From: Halioglobus japonicus
GTDB lineage: Bacteria > Pseudomonadota > Gammaproteobacteria > Pseudomonadales > Halieaceae
DNA length: 64,000 nucleotides
Direction of reading: 5' to 3'
NCBI RefSeq assembly: GCF_001983995.1
Contig: NZ_CP019450.1
Location: 3,038,001-3,102,000, forward strand
The position numbers and the translations under genes are program-made. The notes under the pieces are model-generated. The model saw only the letters and a program-made list of their open reading frames with translations. It was not told the origin of the DNA and searched no databases. Below are positions 18,082 through 27,639 of this stretch, in pieces; within the stretch, counting starts at the first letter, position 1, and each line of letters starts with the position of its first letter.

Positions 18082-20061
18082 CTACTTGCTGGCGGTGTAC
18101 CAGATCGGTGACGACCATGCCCGTTCCTGCACCGTGCGCTGGTGCTCCGCCACACAACAGTCTTCATAGCCCTCAGTAATGGTTGAGGGATCATCACAGT
18201 CCACGCCGGCGTCATTGCACTGATACTGACTCCAGCGACAGCTGGGATTCTCCAGTGCCCGGGCGTAGTAGAATGCATTCGCCGCAGGGTCAAAGGCAGG
18301 GTCTTCCCAGACACTACACAACTGTGCATGTCCTTCGCCTGTGCGTTCACAGGTCTTCAAGTCAACACTGGCGCCGTTGTCCCCCCCGGCCACATCGAGC
18401 ACCTGTTCGTGCACTTCACCATCCTTGTACCAGCCCTTCACAATCTGAACGCGCTGCAAGGCCGCTCCAGGGTAATCCACAGTTCCCGGATCCTGACTCA
18501 CCGCCACCAGGAAACGCGGCGGCGCATCAGCCGCGGGAAGATCGCTGCCCATAGGTACGCCCTGCGCATAAGCATTGGCGACCATAGCATCGCTGGCACA
18601 CAGGTTGGGATCGAGATCAGCACCGCCAAAGAACCGCAACAGCGGACGTGTACCACTGGTGGCGTAGGCCTCTTTACGCTGCATGGCCGAGAACAATGAC
18701 TCGCGGGTATTTTCCTCTGCCCACAGCACCGTTAGTCCGCCCGGGCTGTTTTCCAGTTCGTCGGGCAATCCGACAATCGCTTCCTTCGCGCCCCGGCCCG
18801 CACCGCCATGGCCGGGATGGCCTTTCTCCTGGGTCAAACCAGGTGCCGCAATATGCGTATCGGTGGCCGCACTGAGACCAAATTTCAGGCTATTCACACC
18901 CATACCCGCCTGCTGACGCAGGCCTTCTTTCAATGCCCAGCGAACAAAGTTGTTTGCGGTGGGCAGTTCCGTCGGTGGCACAAGATCGCCGGCGGTGCCG
19001 CGCAGCCAGTCGGGAATCCACTCGTTCACCCCGGTGGGTTTACCACCGAATGTGTCGTAACTGAATTTTTCTTCATTGCAGAACTCATCGCCGGCCCACA
19101 CGGCCTGGCGAATATCGCACTCGGACTCACCTTTATGCTGCGTGAGTTCAATCAGCGGCTCCCAGCGCGCCCTACGCCGGGCCTGCTCGGGCGATACCGG
19201 CAACTCCGGCACGGCTTCAGAGGTCACTGCTGGATTCTGGAACATCAGTCCGGCACTGATATTGGAGTTATGGGGAATGGTGACAGCGTCACATCCCGGT
19301 GTATCGGCCACACAATCCTGCTCAAGGTAATCCCACAGTTGTTCAACAGAGGGCGTCTCCACCCAGCTTTTAGCCACCGGGGGCACGTGCTCGTTCTTGA
19401 AGATCACATTGCGATGCAGGTTCGCCGCATTGGGATTAGTAAGACCAGTCCACTCATAGCCAACAAAGCTGGTAAAGCTACAGGCCGAGCTTCGATCATA
19501 GGCTTCCTCTGCAGCATCCCGAATATTCTGCCAGCGGCTGAGTGCATGCTCCTCACACAGCGCACCCTCACCGCTATCGTCATCACAGAAACCGAATCGC
19601 TGCTTGTAGATCGCAGTTTTCATACTAAACATCTGCATACCGAGAACAGACATGTTGCGGTGTATCATGCACGGCCAACTGGAATAACCCTCAAGCCCCG
19701 GCGTATAGCAAACCTTAACTTCGCCGAGAAACTCGGCATGATCTGTCACCGCAGTAAAATCCAGTGGACGATCGATCTGGATCTTGCGCTGGCCAACACC
19801 ATTTTCATCAAACGGCTGGATCAGCAGCGGTTCACCCTTGGCAAACCGGTAAGCATCGGCTGGCGTTGCCCGCGTATCCTGCGCTCGGGCGTCAAAAGAG
19901 TAAGCCGTATGTACGTGCGTGTCGCCGAAGAAAGGCTGGCGCAGCTCCGAATAATTGTCACAAGCTTCCCGGGCAGTGGCCGGCCCTGCGAGCCCCAGCA
20001 ATACCAGAGAGATCGCGCCTGTACACCGGCTACGGGAAGTTAAATGTCCTCGAAACAACAT
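18082..20061 (-). CDS. exported DUF3604 protein (PHP-like metal-binding)
   Basis: A 659-residue protein with an N-terminal signal peptide (ending near PATARE). DUF3604 hallmarks: FFGDTHVHTAYSFDA (HxH metal ligands), FTAVTDHAEFLGEV, IPHNSNISAG, ATDTHIAAPG and LWAEENTRESLF with KEAYATSGTRP. The motif set resembles PHP-domain phosphoesterases, but the family's reaction is unknown. It is probably periplasmic. It is the last gene of the long minus-strand run, has a homologue at 22673, and the molybdopterin oxidoreductase lies between them. A C7 run at 18381-18387 is read correctly in frame. Confidence 0.88.
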   Translation of the reverse strand: MLFRGHLTSRSRCTGAISLVLLGLAGPATAREACDNYSELRQPFFGDTHVHTAYSFDARAQDTRATPADAYRFAKGEPLLIQPFDENGVGQRKIQIDRPLDFTAVTDHAEFLGEVKVCYTPGLEGYSSWPCMIHRNMSVLGMQMFSMKTAIYKQRFGFCDDDSGEGALCEEHALSRWQNIRDAAEEAYDRSSACSFTSFVGYEWTGLTNPNAANLHRNVIFKNEHVPPVAKSWVETPSVEQLWDYLEQDCVADTPGCDAVTIPHNSNISAGLMFQNPAVTSEAVPELPVSPEQARRRARWEPLIELTQHKGESECDIRQAVWAGDEFCNEEKFSYDTFGGKPTGVNEWIPDWLRGTAGDLVPPTELPTANNFVRWALKEGLRQQAGMGVNSLKFGLSAATDTHIAAPGLTQEKGHPGHGGAGRGAKEAIVGLPDELENSPGGLTVLWAEENTRESLFSAMQRKEAYATSGTRPLLRFFGGADLDPNLCASDAMVANAYAQGVPMGSDLPAADAPPRFLVAVSQDPGTVDYPGAALQRVQIVKGWYKDGEVHEQVLDVAGGDNGASVDLKTCERTGEGHAQLCSVWEDPAFDPAANAFYYARALENPSCRWSQYQCNDAGVDCDDPSTITEGYEDCCVAEHQRTVQERAWSSPIWYTASK

Positions 20062-20115
20062 GCTTACTATGCCTCTGTAATTTTCTTTCTAGAATTCGCT
20101 TTGCAGTGCAGCGCC

Positions 20116-22239
20116 CTAGGCCGCGGTGACGGTGACCGGTACGCCGTTAAGCGCAGCATTCCCTGACACTTCGTCAACGAACTGATCGTCAGTCAAATCA
20201 TTAATGCTGACCCCAGCCTGTTGCGATGCAACGGATAGTTTCACCCCCGAACGCTGATGCCCCCAGCCGTGTGGCAGGCAAACGACACCGAGCATCATAT
20301 CATCCGTCGCAGTGACTTGTGTGACGACACTACCCACCCGCGAACGTATCTCAACCGTGTCGTCATCGCTGAGGTTACGCTCGGCCATGTCCTGCGGGTG
20401 CATAAACAGCTTCCACCTCGGCTTGCCCTTCACAAGGCGATGCGAATTGTGCATCCAGGAGTTATTGGAACGCACATGCCGACGACCAATCAGCAGCAGG
20501 CCATCGTCGCTTTGTGTCTGCGCAACTTCGGCAAGGCGCGGCATATCCGCGGTCACATAATCAGGCACGAGCGCGATTTTACCGCTCTCCGTTCCCAATC
20601 TCTCAGTCAATGAAGGTTGCAACGGCCCAAGGTCCAGGCCGTGGGGATGAGCGCGAATCTTATCCAGGGTCAGTGCCAGCGCATGGCCCTGTTGCTCGCC
20701 GTAAAACCCTGCCTGAATACCCATATCGATCAATACATCAGGCGCCGGCAACGGCTTGGCATCGAGCTCTTTACGCGCCGCAAGGGCAACCCCCAGGCCG
20801 TTCATAATCTGCCAGTCGTGTAACGCGCCGGGGGCAGGCTCAAAGACCGCCTCGTTCATGCGGGTGACGTTGCGCACCGCAAGCCGGTTAAAGGCGAGGT
20901 CGTAGTGATCGTGTTCCAGCGGCCCTGTCGGAGGCAAAATAATGTCCGCGTGACGGGTGGTTTCGTTAATGAAAAAGTCAATTGACACCATGAAATCCAG
21001 CGACTCAAAGGCCTCATCCAGGCGTCTGCCATTACTGGCCGAAAGCACCGGATTACCCGCAATTGTCATCATGGCCCGCAACTGACCTTCCCCTGGCGTA
21101 AGAATATCCTCAGCCATGGTTACTGCAGGCAGTTCACCGGCAAATTCAGGGAGGCCACGAACGCGCGACGTAAATCTACCAAGGCTGCCTGCGCCCTTTT
21201 CGCCTCTAGTGATATAGCCGAATGCGGGTGAGCATACGAGCGCCCCACCCTCGCGATCAAGATTGCCGCTGAGAATATTAATGACCTGAATCGCCCATTG
21301 GCACAAAGCACCAAACTGCTGCACAGAAGCGCCCATACGGCCATAGCAAACGGCACCCTCGGCATTGATCATCTCACGAGCCAGATCCCTGACGGTAGCA
21401 GCAGGAATGCCTGTCTTCGACTCGGCGAGTTCCGGAGTGAACGCGCTGACTATCTCTGGCAGCTCATCCAGGTGATCGATGTGCGCTGCCAGATGCCCGA
21501 GATCGACCAGGTCTTCATTGATCAGCGTGTGGATCATTGCCATGAGTAGAAAGACATCGCTGCCCGGGCGAATAAACAGATGCTCGTCGGCGATCGCAGC
21601 GGTTTCAGTGCGGCGCGGGTCGATTACAACGAATCGGCCGCCGCGAGACTGGATGGCCTTGAGCCGGTTCTTAACATCCGGCACCGTCATGATGCTGCCA
21701 TTGGACGCCAATGGATTGCCGCCAATGATCAACATGAACTGGGTGCGATCGATATCAGGAATGGGCAGGCACTGCTGATGGCCGTACATGGCCCATGCGG
21801 CCAGGTGATGCGGTAGTTGATCCAGCGAAGTCGCCGAATACGTAACTCGCGACTGCAGGGCTTTGCGCACTACGCCTGAGTGAGTCATGCTGCCGTAGTT
21901 ATGCACATTCGGATTACCGGCATAAATCGCGACCGTATCGTTGCCATACCGCGCCTGTATATCTGCCAGTCGATCCGCAACCGTCGCAAAAGCCTCGTCC
22001 CATTCGATCTCCTGCCAACTGCCATCAGCCAATTTCTTCATTGGCATACGCAGCCGATCAGGATCGTAGTGCAGGTCCTCCAGGGCGGTTGCTTTGGGGC
22101 AGATATGACCACGGCTGAACGGGTCGTCTTTATCCCCCTTGATCGAAAGAATCTGCTCACCCTGGGTTTTTATTTCTACACCACAAATGGCCTCGCACAA
22201 GTGGCAGGCCCGGTAGTGGCTGATGACGTCGTCGGTCAT
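20116..22239 (-). CDS. molybdopterin-dependent oxidoreductase with [4Fe-4S] site
   Basis: A 707-residue member of the DMSO-reductase superfamily. The N-terminal Cys cluster is C12-x2-C15-x3-C19-x27-C47 for one [4Fe-4S]. The Mo-bisPGD domains follow (AIYAGNPNVHNYGS, MLIIGGNPLASNGS, VVIDPRRTETAAIADEHLFIRP split over the fold) and the C-terminal dinucleotide-binding domain has LIGRRHVRSNNSWMHN. It has no Tat or Sec signal, so a cytoplasmic enzyme is expected. The closest general match is formate-dehydrogenase/nitrate-reductase-like proteins of unknown substrate. SD GGGAGAGAG precedes the ATG. Neighbours are DUF1330 and two DUF3604 genes. Confidence 0.88.
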   Translation of the reverse strand: MTDDVISHYRACHLCEAICGVEIKTQGEQILSIKGDKDDPFSRGHICPKATALEDLHYDPDRLRMPMKKLADGSWQEIEWDEAFATVADRLADIQARYGNDTVAIYAGNPNVHNYGSMTHSGVVRKALQSRVTYSATSLDQLPHHLAAWAMYGHQQCLPIPDIDRTQFMLIIGGNPLASNGSIMTVPDVKNRLKAIQSRGGRFVVIDPRRTETAAIADEHLFIRPGSDVFLLMAMIHTLINEDLVDLGHLAAHIDHLDELPEIVSAFTPELAESKTGIPAATVRDLAREMINAEGAVCYGRMGASVQQFGALCQWAIQVINILSGNLDREGGALVCSPAFGYITRGEKGAGSLGRFTSRVRGLPEFAGELPAVTMAEDILTPGEGQLRAMMTIAGNPVLSASNGRRLDEAFESLDFMVSIDFFINETTRHADIILPPTGPLEHDHYDLAFNRLAVRNVTRMNEAVFEPAPGALHDWQIMNGLGVALAARKELDAKPLPAPDVLIDMGIQAGFYGEQQGHALALTLDKIRAHPHGLDLGPLQPSLTERLGTESGKIALVPDYVTADMPRLAEVAQTQSDDGLLLIGRRHVRSNNSWMHNSHRLVKGKPRWKLFMHPQDMAERNLSDDDTVEIRSRVGSVVTQVTATDDMMLGVVCLPHGWGHQRSGVKLSVASQQAGVSINDLTDDQFVDEVSGNAALNGVPVTVTAA

Positions 22240-22261
22240 GGCTCTCTCCCGTTTTTACGGT

Positions 22262-22648
22262 TTAACACTGTAGCAGTATCTGACTTTCCAATCCGGCTTC
22301 CCGGTGCACGTAGAGATCCTGATATGCCTGACTTTCGGTCATCTCGAGAAACGCCTGCACCGACGGGTAATTGACGATAACGACCATGTCCCAATCGAGG
22401 TCGCTCTGCCCCACGACCAGCGTGTTTGCCTCGCTGCTGAAGACAAACGCTCCCCCCAGGGCAGTAATGAGCTCGGCAACCTTCACCCCATAGCGCAGGT
22501 AGGCATCGCGCCCCGACAAGTCGGCGTCGCTGCCGTCGGGATAAGTGGCCAGATCCTTAAACTTGAGCAGATTTAACATGTTGATGGGTCCACCCCCATC
22601 ACGCTCAACCAGGGCGGCAAGCTGTTCATCAGTAGGCTCAATGGACAT
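22262..22648 (-). CDS. DUF1330 family protein
   Basis: A 128-residue dimeric alpha/beta-barrel-type protein: PINMLNLLKFKDLA, GGAFVFSSEANTLVVGQ and VIVNYPSVQAFLEM are the characteristic DUF1330 strands and helices. SD AAGGAG precedes the ATG. Only 22 bases separate it from the oxidoreductase gene downstream and 24 from the DUF3604 gene upstream, so the three are probably co-transcribed. Its function is unknown. Confidence 0.87.
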   Translation of the reverse strand: MSIEPTDEQLAALVERDGGGPINMLNLLKFKDLATYPDGSDADLSGRDAYLRYGVKVAELITALGGAFVFSSEANTLVVGQSDLDWDMVVIVNYPSVQAFLEMTESQAYQDLYVHREAGLESQILLQC

Positions 22649-22672
22649 GTCATAACTCCTTAAACAGGCGCC

Positions 22673-24832
22673 TCATTGTGCGCCGAGAAAATGAATGGGG
22701 GACGACCAGGCCCGCTCTTGTAACGTTCTGGCCAGATCAGGTCTCGGATCCACGCCTGCGCGTATCGCATCCCAGGTTGACCAGCGGCAGGTCGGGTTCT
22801 CCAGCGCTCGGGCGTAGTAAAAAGCTCGCTGGCCGGGCTGAAAATCCGGGTCATGCCACAGTACCGCAAGCTGGCTGGCACCGGTCTCCACATTGATGGA
22901 ACAATCACTGACATCAACACGGGCGCCGTTATCGGGACAACGTTGCGTGACAAGGTCCACAGCAGCGCCACCAGCACAGGCGACATCAACTACCTGCTCA
23001 TGGGTAGTGCCCTGAGCATCAATCCAGCCCTTGATCACTTGCAGACGCTGTAACGGAGCCCCGCGAGGATCGGCAGAAGCCATGACAATAAACCCTGGCG
23101 ATTGCGGCTCGGCTTCGAGGCCAGACGGCGCCGCCAACTCACCCCCCATGCTCACGCCCGTTGTATAGGCACGCTGCACGGCTTCGGCACTTTCCAGCAT
23201 GCTGTCGTCCAGATCGTAACCGGCGAAGAATCGCAGCGAGATCCGCGGCCCAGAAGTTGCAAAAACCTCCTTGCGACGAAAGGCCCGATAAATTGACTCG
23301 CGGGTATTTTCCTCTGCCCATACCGCCGCTAGTCCCGAGGCGCCATACAGCGGGCTTGATCCACGCGCATAAACATCGCCGTTAATACGCGTGAACATAC
23401 CCTTGCCCTGGGGGGACGGCACCAGGGTCATGGCTGCCTTGGTAAACCAATACGAAAACTCACCGTCGAGGCCCTGCCGTGGCACAGATCCCCGCTGTTC
23501 AGGTAGTGCGGACAACAGGCCAAGCTTCGAAACATAGGTAGATTCATCCAGCTGGCTGGCCGCCGAATGCGTGTCGCTGGAGCCGATGAAGCCAAACATA
23601 TAGGGGTTGGCGATACCCTGCTCTTCCAGCGTTAGCCCGGTGCGCAGTGCCTCACGCACATAAGAACCTTCAATCTGGCTCAGTGCATTGGTCGCCACGC
23701 GATAAGGCAGAATCTCGAAGCCGGCAAACTCGTCGCGACTGGAAAGTTGTGGGTGGGTCTCAGAGGTACCCTTGATCTGGGTAATCTCAACAATTGGCTC
23801 ATTGCGCAGGCGCTGGGTAGCGTAAGCGTCATCCATGGGATTGCCCGCCCAGTCGACCATTTTGAACATCTGGCCATTGGACGCATTCGAGTTGTGGGGT
23901 ATTGCCAGGCTCTCTACGCCCATGTCACGCAACTCATCCATCCAGTCCCACAGGTCCTCCGGGTTGGTGGAGTGAAAACGAGAGAAAGGCTCTCGCGGCA
24001 GGCGTTCGCTGCCCTCGAAGATCACATTGCGATGCAGATTGCCCATATCCGGCGTGGACGTGGTGTATTCGAAACCGACAAACGTCGTAAATTTACCTGG
24101 ATCGTTGTACTGATCTGCGGCTTCGACGATATCTGCCCAGGTGCCACGAATAATGCCCAGCGCCTCTTCGCGATCCAATTCTCCCGCAGCAATCATGCCG
24201 GAGGCTGTCGGCAGAAAACTCGCAAATGTCGCCAGGCGGCGCAAGGTGCTGACTATGTCTGTGCCATTCTTTTCAGCGGCGTTAAAGTCGCGATAGGGCT
24301 CGGCGAAGGTATTGCGTGAAAACGCAGTGGAGGTATCTGATGCAGCATTAAACAAACCCAGGAACATCGCGTGATCAGTGACCGAGTAGAAATCCAGCGG
24401 GGCCGACAACTGCATATCAAATCCCGCGGGATTGGCAATCGCCTCGCCCAGTGCAAACCGATAGGCGTCATAGGGCGTTGCCAGCGTGCCCATGGAGTGC
24501 CCGTCAAAAGAGTACGTGGTATGCACATGTAGGTCGCCAAAATAGGCCTTGCGATCCGACGCAGCCTCGGCATCTGGCGCCCCAGGGTCCGCTTCGCGCT
24601 CCATGAGCACAGTTTCTGTTTCGAACACCTTGCGGGTAAAACCACCATCGGCATTCATATCGACGATAATACTGTCAATCTCCTCGGTGTTTTCGATAAT
24701 CTGTGGATCGTCGTGCACATCCGCTGCCGCACTGAAAGCATCACCCGACTGCGCGATCTGCTCACCATCACAGCCCACCAACATCCCCGCCGCGACGGCA
24801 GCCGCCCAAGGCATCATTCTCACTGATTTCAT
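22673..24832 (-). CDS. DUF3604 lipoprotein
   Basis: A 719-residue protein; start at the ATG 24832, because residues 1-20 from there form a lipoprotein signal with lipobox LVGC followed by DGEQ. The longer open frame (from 24886) would bury this signal. DUF3604 motifs match those of the protein at 18082: YFGDLHVHTTYSFDG, YSVTDHAMFLGLF, IPHNSNASNGQMF, GSSDTHSAASQ and VWAEENTRESIY. It is probably membrane-anchored in the periplasm or outer membrane. The two DUF3604 genes are paralogues, one soluble and one lipidated. Confidence 0.87.
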   Translation of the reverse strand: MKSVRMMPWAAAVAAGMLVGCDGEQIAQSGDAFSAAADVHDDPQIIENTEEIDSIIVDMNADGGFTRKVFETETVLMEREADPGAPDAEAASDRKAYFGDLHVHTTYSFDGHSMGTLATPYDAYRFALGEAIANPAGFDMQLSAPLDFYSVTDHAMFLGLFNAASDTSTAFSRNTFAEPYRDFNAAEKNGTDIVSTLRRLATFASFLPTASGMIAAGELDREEALGIIRGTWADIVEAADQYNDPGKFTTFVGFEYTTSTPDMGNLHRNVIFEGSERLPREPFSRFHSTNPEDLWDWMDELRDMGVESLAIPHNSNASNGQMFKMVDWAGNPMDDAYATQRLRNEPIVEITQIKGTSETHPQLSSRDEFAGFEILPYRVATNALSQIEGSYVREALRTGLTLEEQGIANPYMFGFIGSSDTHSAASQLDESTYVSKLGLLSALPEQRGSVPRQGLDGEFSYWFTKAAMTLVPSPQGKGMFTRINGDVYARGSSPLYGASGLAAVWAEENTRESIYRAFRRKEVFATSGPRISLRFFAGYDLDDSMLESAEAVQRAYTTGVSMGGELAAPSGLEAEPQSPGFIVMASADPRGAPLQRLQVIKGWIDAQGTTHEQVVDVACAGGAAVDLVTQRCPDNGARVDVSDCSINVETGASQLAVLWHDPDFQPGQRAFYYARALENPTCRWSTWDAIRAGVDPRPDLARTLQERAWSSPIHFLGAQ

Positions 24833-24901
24833 TATTGTTGTCTCATTATGGTGTGCACGATGCCGGCCATATGGCCGACATCGCACTTGGCGTGAAGCAG
24901 C

Positions 24902-26362
24902 TTACTTCTTAACCTGACTGGCGATGGTACGCTCGGTATTCTTGTTGTACGGCGGCAGCATACCGCCCAGTTTGGCGACATTGACGCCGGTCTGGCTGTA
25001 GATGGATTTTGCGTGACTGAAGGTACGGAAGCCCTCGAGTCCGTGATAACTTCCCATACCACTCGGACCTACACCGCCAAAGGGCAGATCCTCCTGCATG
25101 ACATGCATAATCACATCGTTAATACACATGCCGCCTGAGGTAGTGCGCTTCTCCAGCGCACTCTGCTCCGCCGCGTCAGAACCAAAGTAATAGGCTGCCA
25201 GCGGACGCGGCTGTGCGTTGATGTATCGGATGGTTTCCTCGAAATCCTGATAGGTGAGTATGGGCAGTACCGGTCCAAACATTTCGTCCTGCAACACCTT
25301 GAGATCCGACGTGGGCTTAACCACCAGAGTTGGCGGTATCTTGTAGGTACCCTGCTGGCCTGCGAAGTCTTCCTTGGCAGGATTGATAGGGATCACCCTG
25401 GCACCTGCCTGCTCGGCCTCGGTAATGTAACCTGTCAGGCGCTCATAGTGTCGGTCGTTAATCACCGATGTGTAGGTAGCATTGCCTAGCAGCGTGGGAT
25501 ACATGGACGCCACCGCCTTTTCAGCCTCAGCGATCACCTCTTCCAATTTCTCCTCGGGCACCAGCAGGTAATCGGGCGCCAGGCAGATCTGGCCTGCGTT
25601 CAGTGTCTTGCCCATCATAATCCGTTCGATGCTCTTCTCGATATCGGCACTACGGGAGATGACCGTGGGCGATTTACCGCCGAGCTCCAATGTCACCGGC
25701 ACAAGGTTTTGTGCCGCCGCCGCCATGATATGACGGGCGACAGAAGTCGCCCCGGTGAAGATCAGGTGATCGAAAGCCTGGCTGGAAAACGCCGCTCCCA
25801 CCTCAGGACCACCGGTAAACACCGCAGCCTCCTCGGGGCTAAATGCATCGCCAATCATTTCCGCCAAGACCTCCGAGGTCGCAGGTGTGAATTCAGATGG
25901 CTTGATCATAATCCGGTTGCCGGCAGCCAGTGCACCCGACATAGGCTGGAATACCATGGACACGGGAAAATTCCAGGGGGCAATAATGCCTACCACGCCC
26001 AGTGGCTGGTACTCGATCCGCGAGCGCGCGCCCAGCAGCCCCAACGGAAACATGCTGGGACGTTTCTGTGGCTTCATCCAGGTGCGAAGATGCTTGCGGG
26101 CATGTTTCATGGCACCGAGCGAACCGCCAATGTCGGTGAGCAGGTTAATCTCTCGTGGACGGCAGGTGAAATCACTGTTCATCGCTGTGCTCAACTGGTC
26201 GCTGTAGCGCAGGATGGCATCAATACAACGATCAATCCGATCGATCCGGGCTTCTACACTGACTTCTCCCTCGCGCAGATAATCTTCTCGCTGGGCCGCT
26301 AGGGTGTCGGACATCACGGCCGCAATACCGGCCTGCTGGGTGGGGTTCTCTGGGGCGTTCAT
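24902..26362 (-). CDS. aldehyde dehydrogenase, coniferyl-aldehyde-dehydrogenase-like
   Basis: A 486-residue NAD(P)-dependent aldehyde dehydrogenase from the ATG at 26362 (SD GGGAG). Rossmann/active-site motifs: GIIAPWNFPVSMVFQP, LIFTGATSVARHIM, LELGGKSPTVISRS (general-base Glu) and NAGQICLAPDYLL (catalytic Cys). The shape, without a C-terminal hydrophobic anchor, resembles CalB-type enzymes that oxidise aromatic or medium-chain aldehydes to acids. With the acyl-CoA synthetase upstream it could feed aldehyde-derived acids into CoA-linked degradation. The physiological aldehyde is unknown. Confidence 0.9.
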   Translation of the reverse strand: MNAPENPTQQAGIAAVMSDTLAAQREDYLREGEVSVEARIDRIDRCIDAILRYSDQLSTAMNSDFTCRPREINLLTDIGGSLGAMKHARKHLRTWMKPQKRPSMFPLGLLGARSRIEYQPLGVVGIIAPWNFPVSMVFQPMSGALAAGNRIMIKPSEFTPATSEVLAEMIGDAFSPEEAAVFTGGPEVGAAFSSQAFDHLIFTGATSVARHIMAAAAQNLVPVTLELGGKSPTVISRSADIEKSIERIMMGKTLNAGQICLAPDYLLVPEEKLEEVIAEAEKAVASMYPTLLGNATYTSVINDRHYERLTGYITEAEQAGARVIPINPAKEDFAGQQGTYKIPPTLVVKPTSDLKVLQDEMFGPVLPILTYQDFEETIRYINAQPRPLAAYYFGSDAAEQSALEKRTTSGGMCINDVIMHVMQEDLPFGGVGPSGMGSYHGLEGFRTFSHAKSIYSQTGVNVAKLGGMLPPYNKNTERTIASQVKK

Positions 26363-26443
26363 GATTTTGATTCTCCCGTGTGTAGTGGAGCCCCAGCTTA
26401 GCCTATGCCGGGACAAGTTTGCAGTGGCTTCAGATCGACCGTT

Positions 26444-27639
26444 TTATAGCTCCAGAGGTTCGCAGACCGCCTGCAGCGCACTGAGCGCCGGGCAGGCGTT
26501 AAGCAGCACCTGATGCTGGCTGAGGCTCAGCTCAGCCCAGGCCTGCCCGATCTCGCGCCACACCTGAACCTGAAAGGTTTTCACCACGGCGCGAAACGGG
26601 AAACCCCGCAATTCACCGTCGTAGAGTGCCTCACCGCTGTCAAAGGCGCTCTCATTGAATTTAGTCTGCCCCCGGCGACCTCCCGGTCATAGGCAACGGC
26701 ATTCTGGGCCATGAGGGGAATAAAGGTCGCGCCCACCACATCCAGTAGCGGACCAAGGGCCTCACTCAGTGCACTCTCACCGCCACTGTGGCCATGCTCT
26801 CCCATTGATATCTTCTGCAGCCAGACATGCGTTCGGGGAGCTATCTCACGCATGAGTTCCTCCGCTCGCCCGTCACCAAGGTTCATGGCTAGCTGGCCAT
26901 AGGCACTGGCGTCCGCCAGGCTGAACTGATCACCCAATAAATATGGCTGGACTGCCAAAAGCGATTCCATCGCCGCCAGGTAGTCACGCCAGCTCTGATC
27001 CAGCAGTGTATGTGTCGAGGGAAAGCCTTCTCTGGAGGGGGGAGTCAGCGCCAATGGCATACCACAATCGTAATCAGACGGGGCAACACTAAACAAATAG
27101 GGGCAACGACGGACCTGACGCTGCGGCAGTTCTCTGGCGAGACGACGCGCAAAACCCGGGGGCAACAAGCGACTCATTTCCGCCGCTGTCTTGTCGCCCA
27201 TCTTATTGGTGTGTGCCGAGTTCACCCAGCGATGATGGTGCACCATATACAGACCGAATTCGTCGAAGGCTTCGTCGAGAAGCCGACACACAAAGGCCAG
27301 CACGGGGTCCTCAGGGACGAGGTGGCCCGCACCGCGCAGGGCGAGATCCCGACCCAGCCCACTCGAATCGTAGCGAATATCTTCGCCATCGAAGCGGTAG
27401 AAAGGCACCGAGGGATATTCGTCCATTCCGCTGACAAGCGCGGGCACCCGGGTAATTTTTCCTCGGGTCCGCGCCAGGCCCAGTTGCGCATACAACGCCG
27501 TGTTTTGCCAGCGAGAGCCCTGAGCCGGTAATCGTCGCCAGGCCACGCCGGCACCGTCCGCCAGGGCCTGCATTTTGAGCTGATATGGCGAGGCCTCCAC
27601 ACCAAAAAACGTCAGTTGCTGGGCGGGTGCTCCTCGCAT
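26444..27639 (-). pseudogene. long GST-like protein (HxRW family), single-base frameshift
   Basis: One of five paralogous GST-like proteins in the window. The first ~320 residues are intact: thioredoxin-fold start LTFFGVEASPYQLKMQAL, the family motif MVHHHRW, and the helical-domain box LLGDQFSLADASAYGQL. The frame then breaks at a C5 run (26669-26673). Unrepaired, it stops at 26581 with a low-similarity tail. The other frame continues as KFNESAFDSGEALYDGEL... to a stop at 26444, matching the C-terminal region of the paralogues. One added G/C restores about 398 residues. The start overlaps the stop of the upstream hydrolase by one base (TAATG). Function unknown. Confidence 0.82.
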
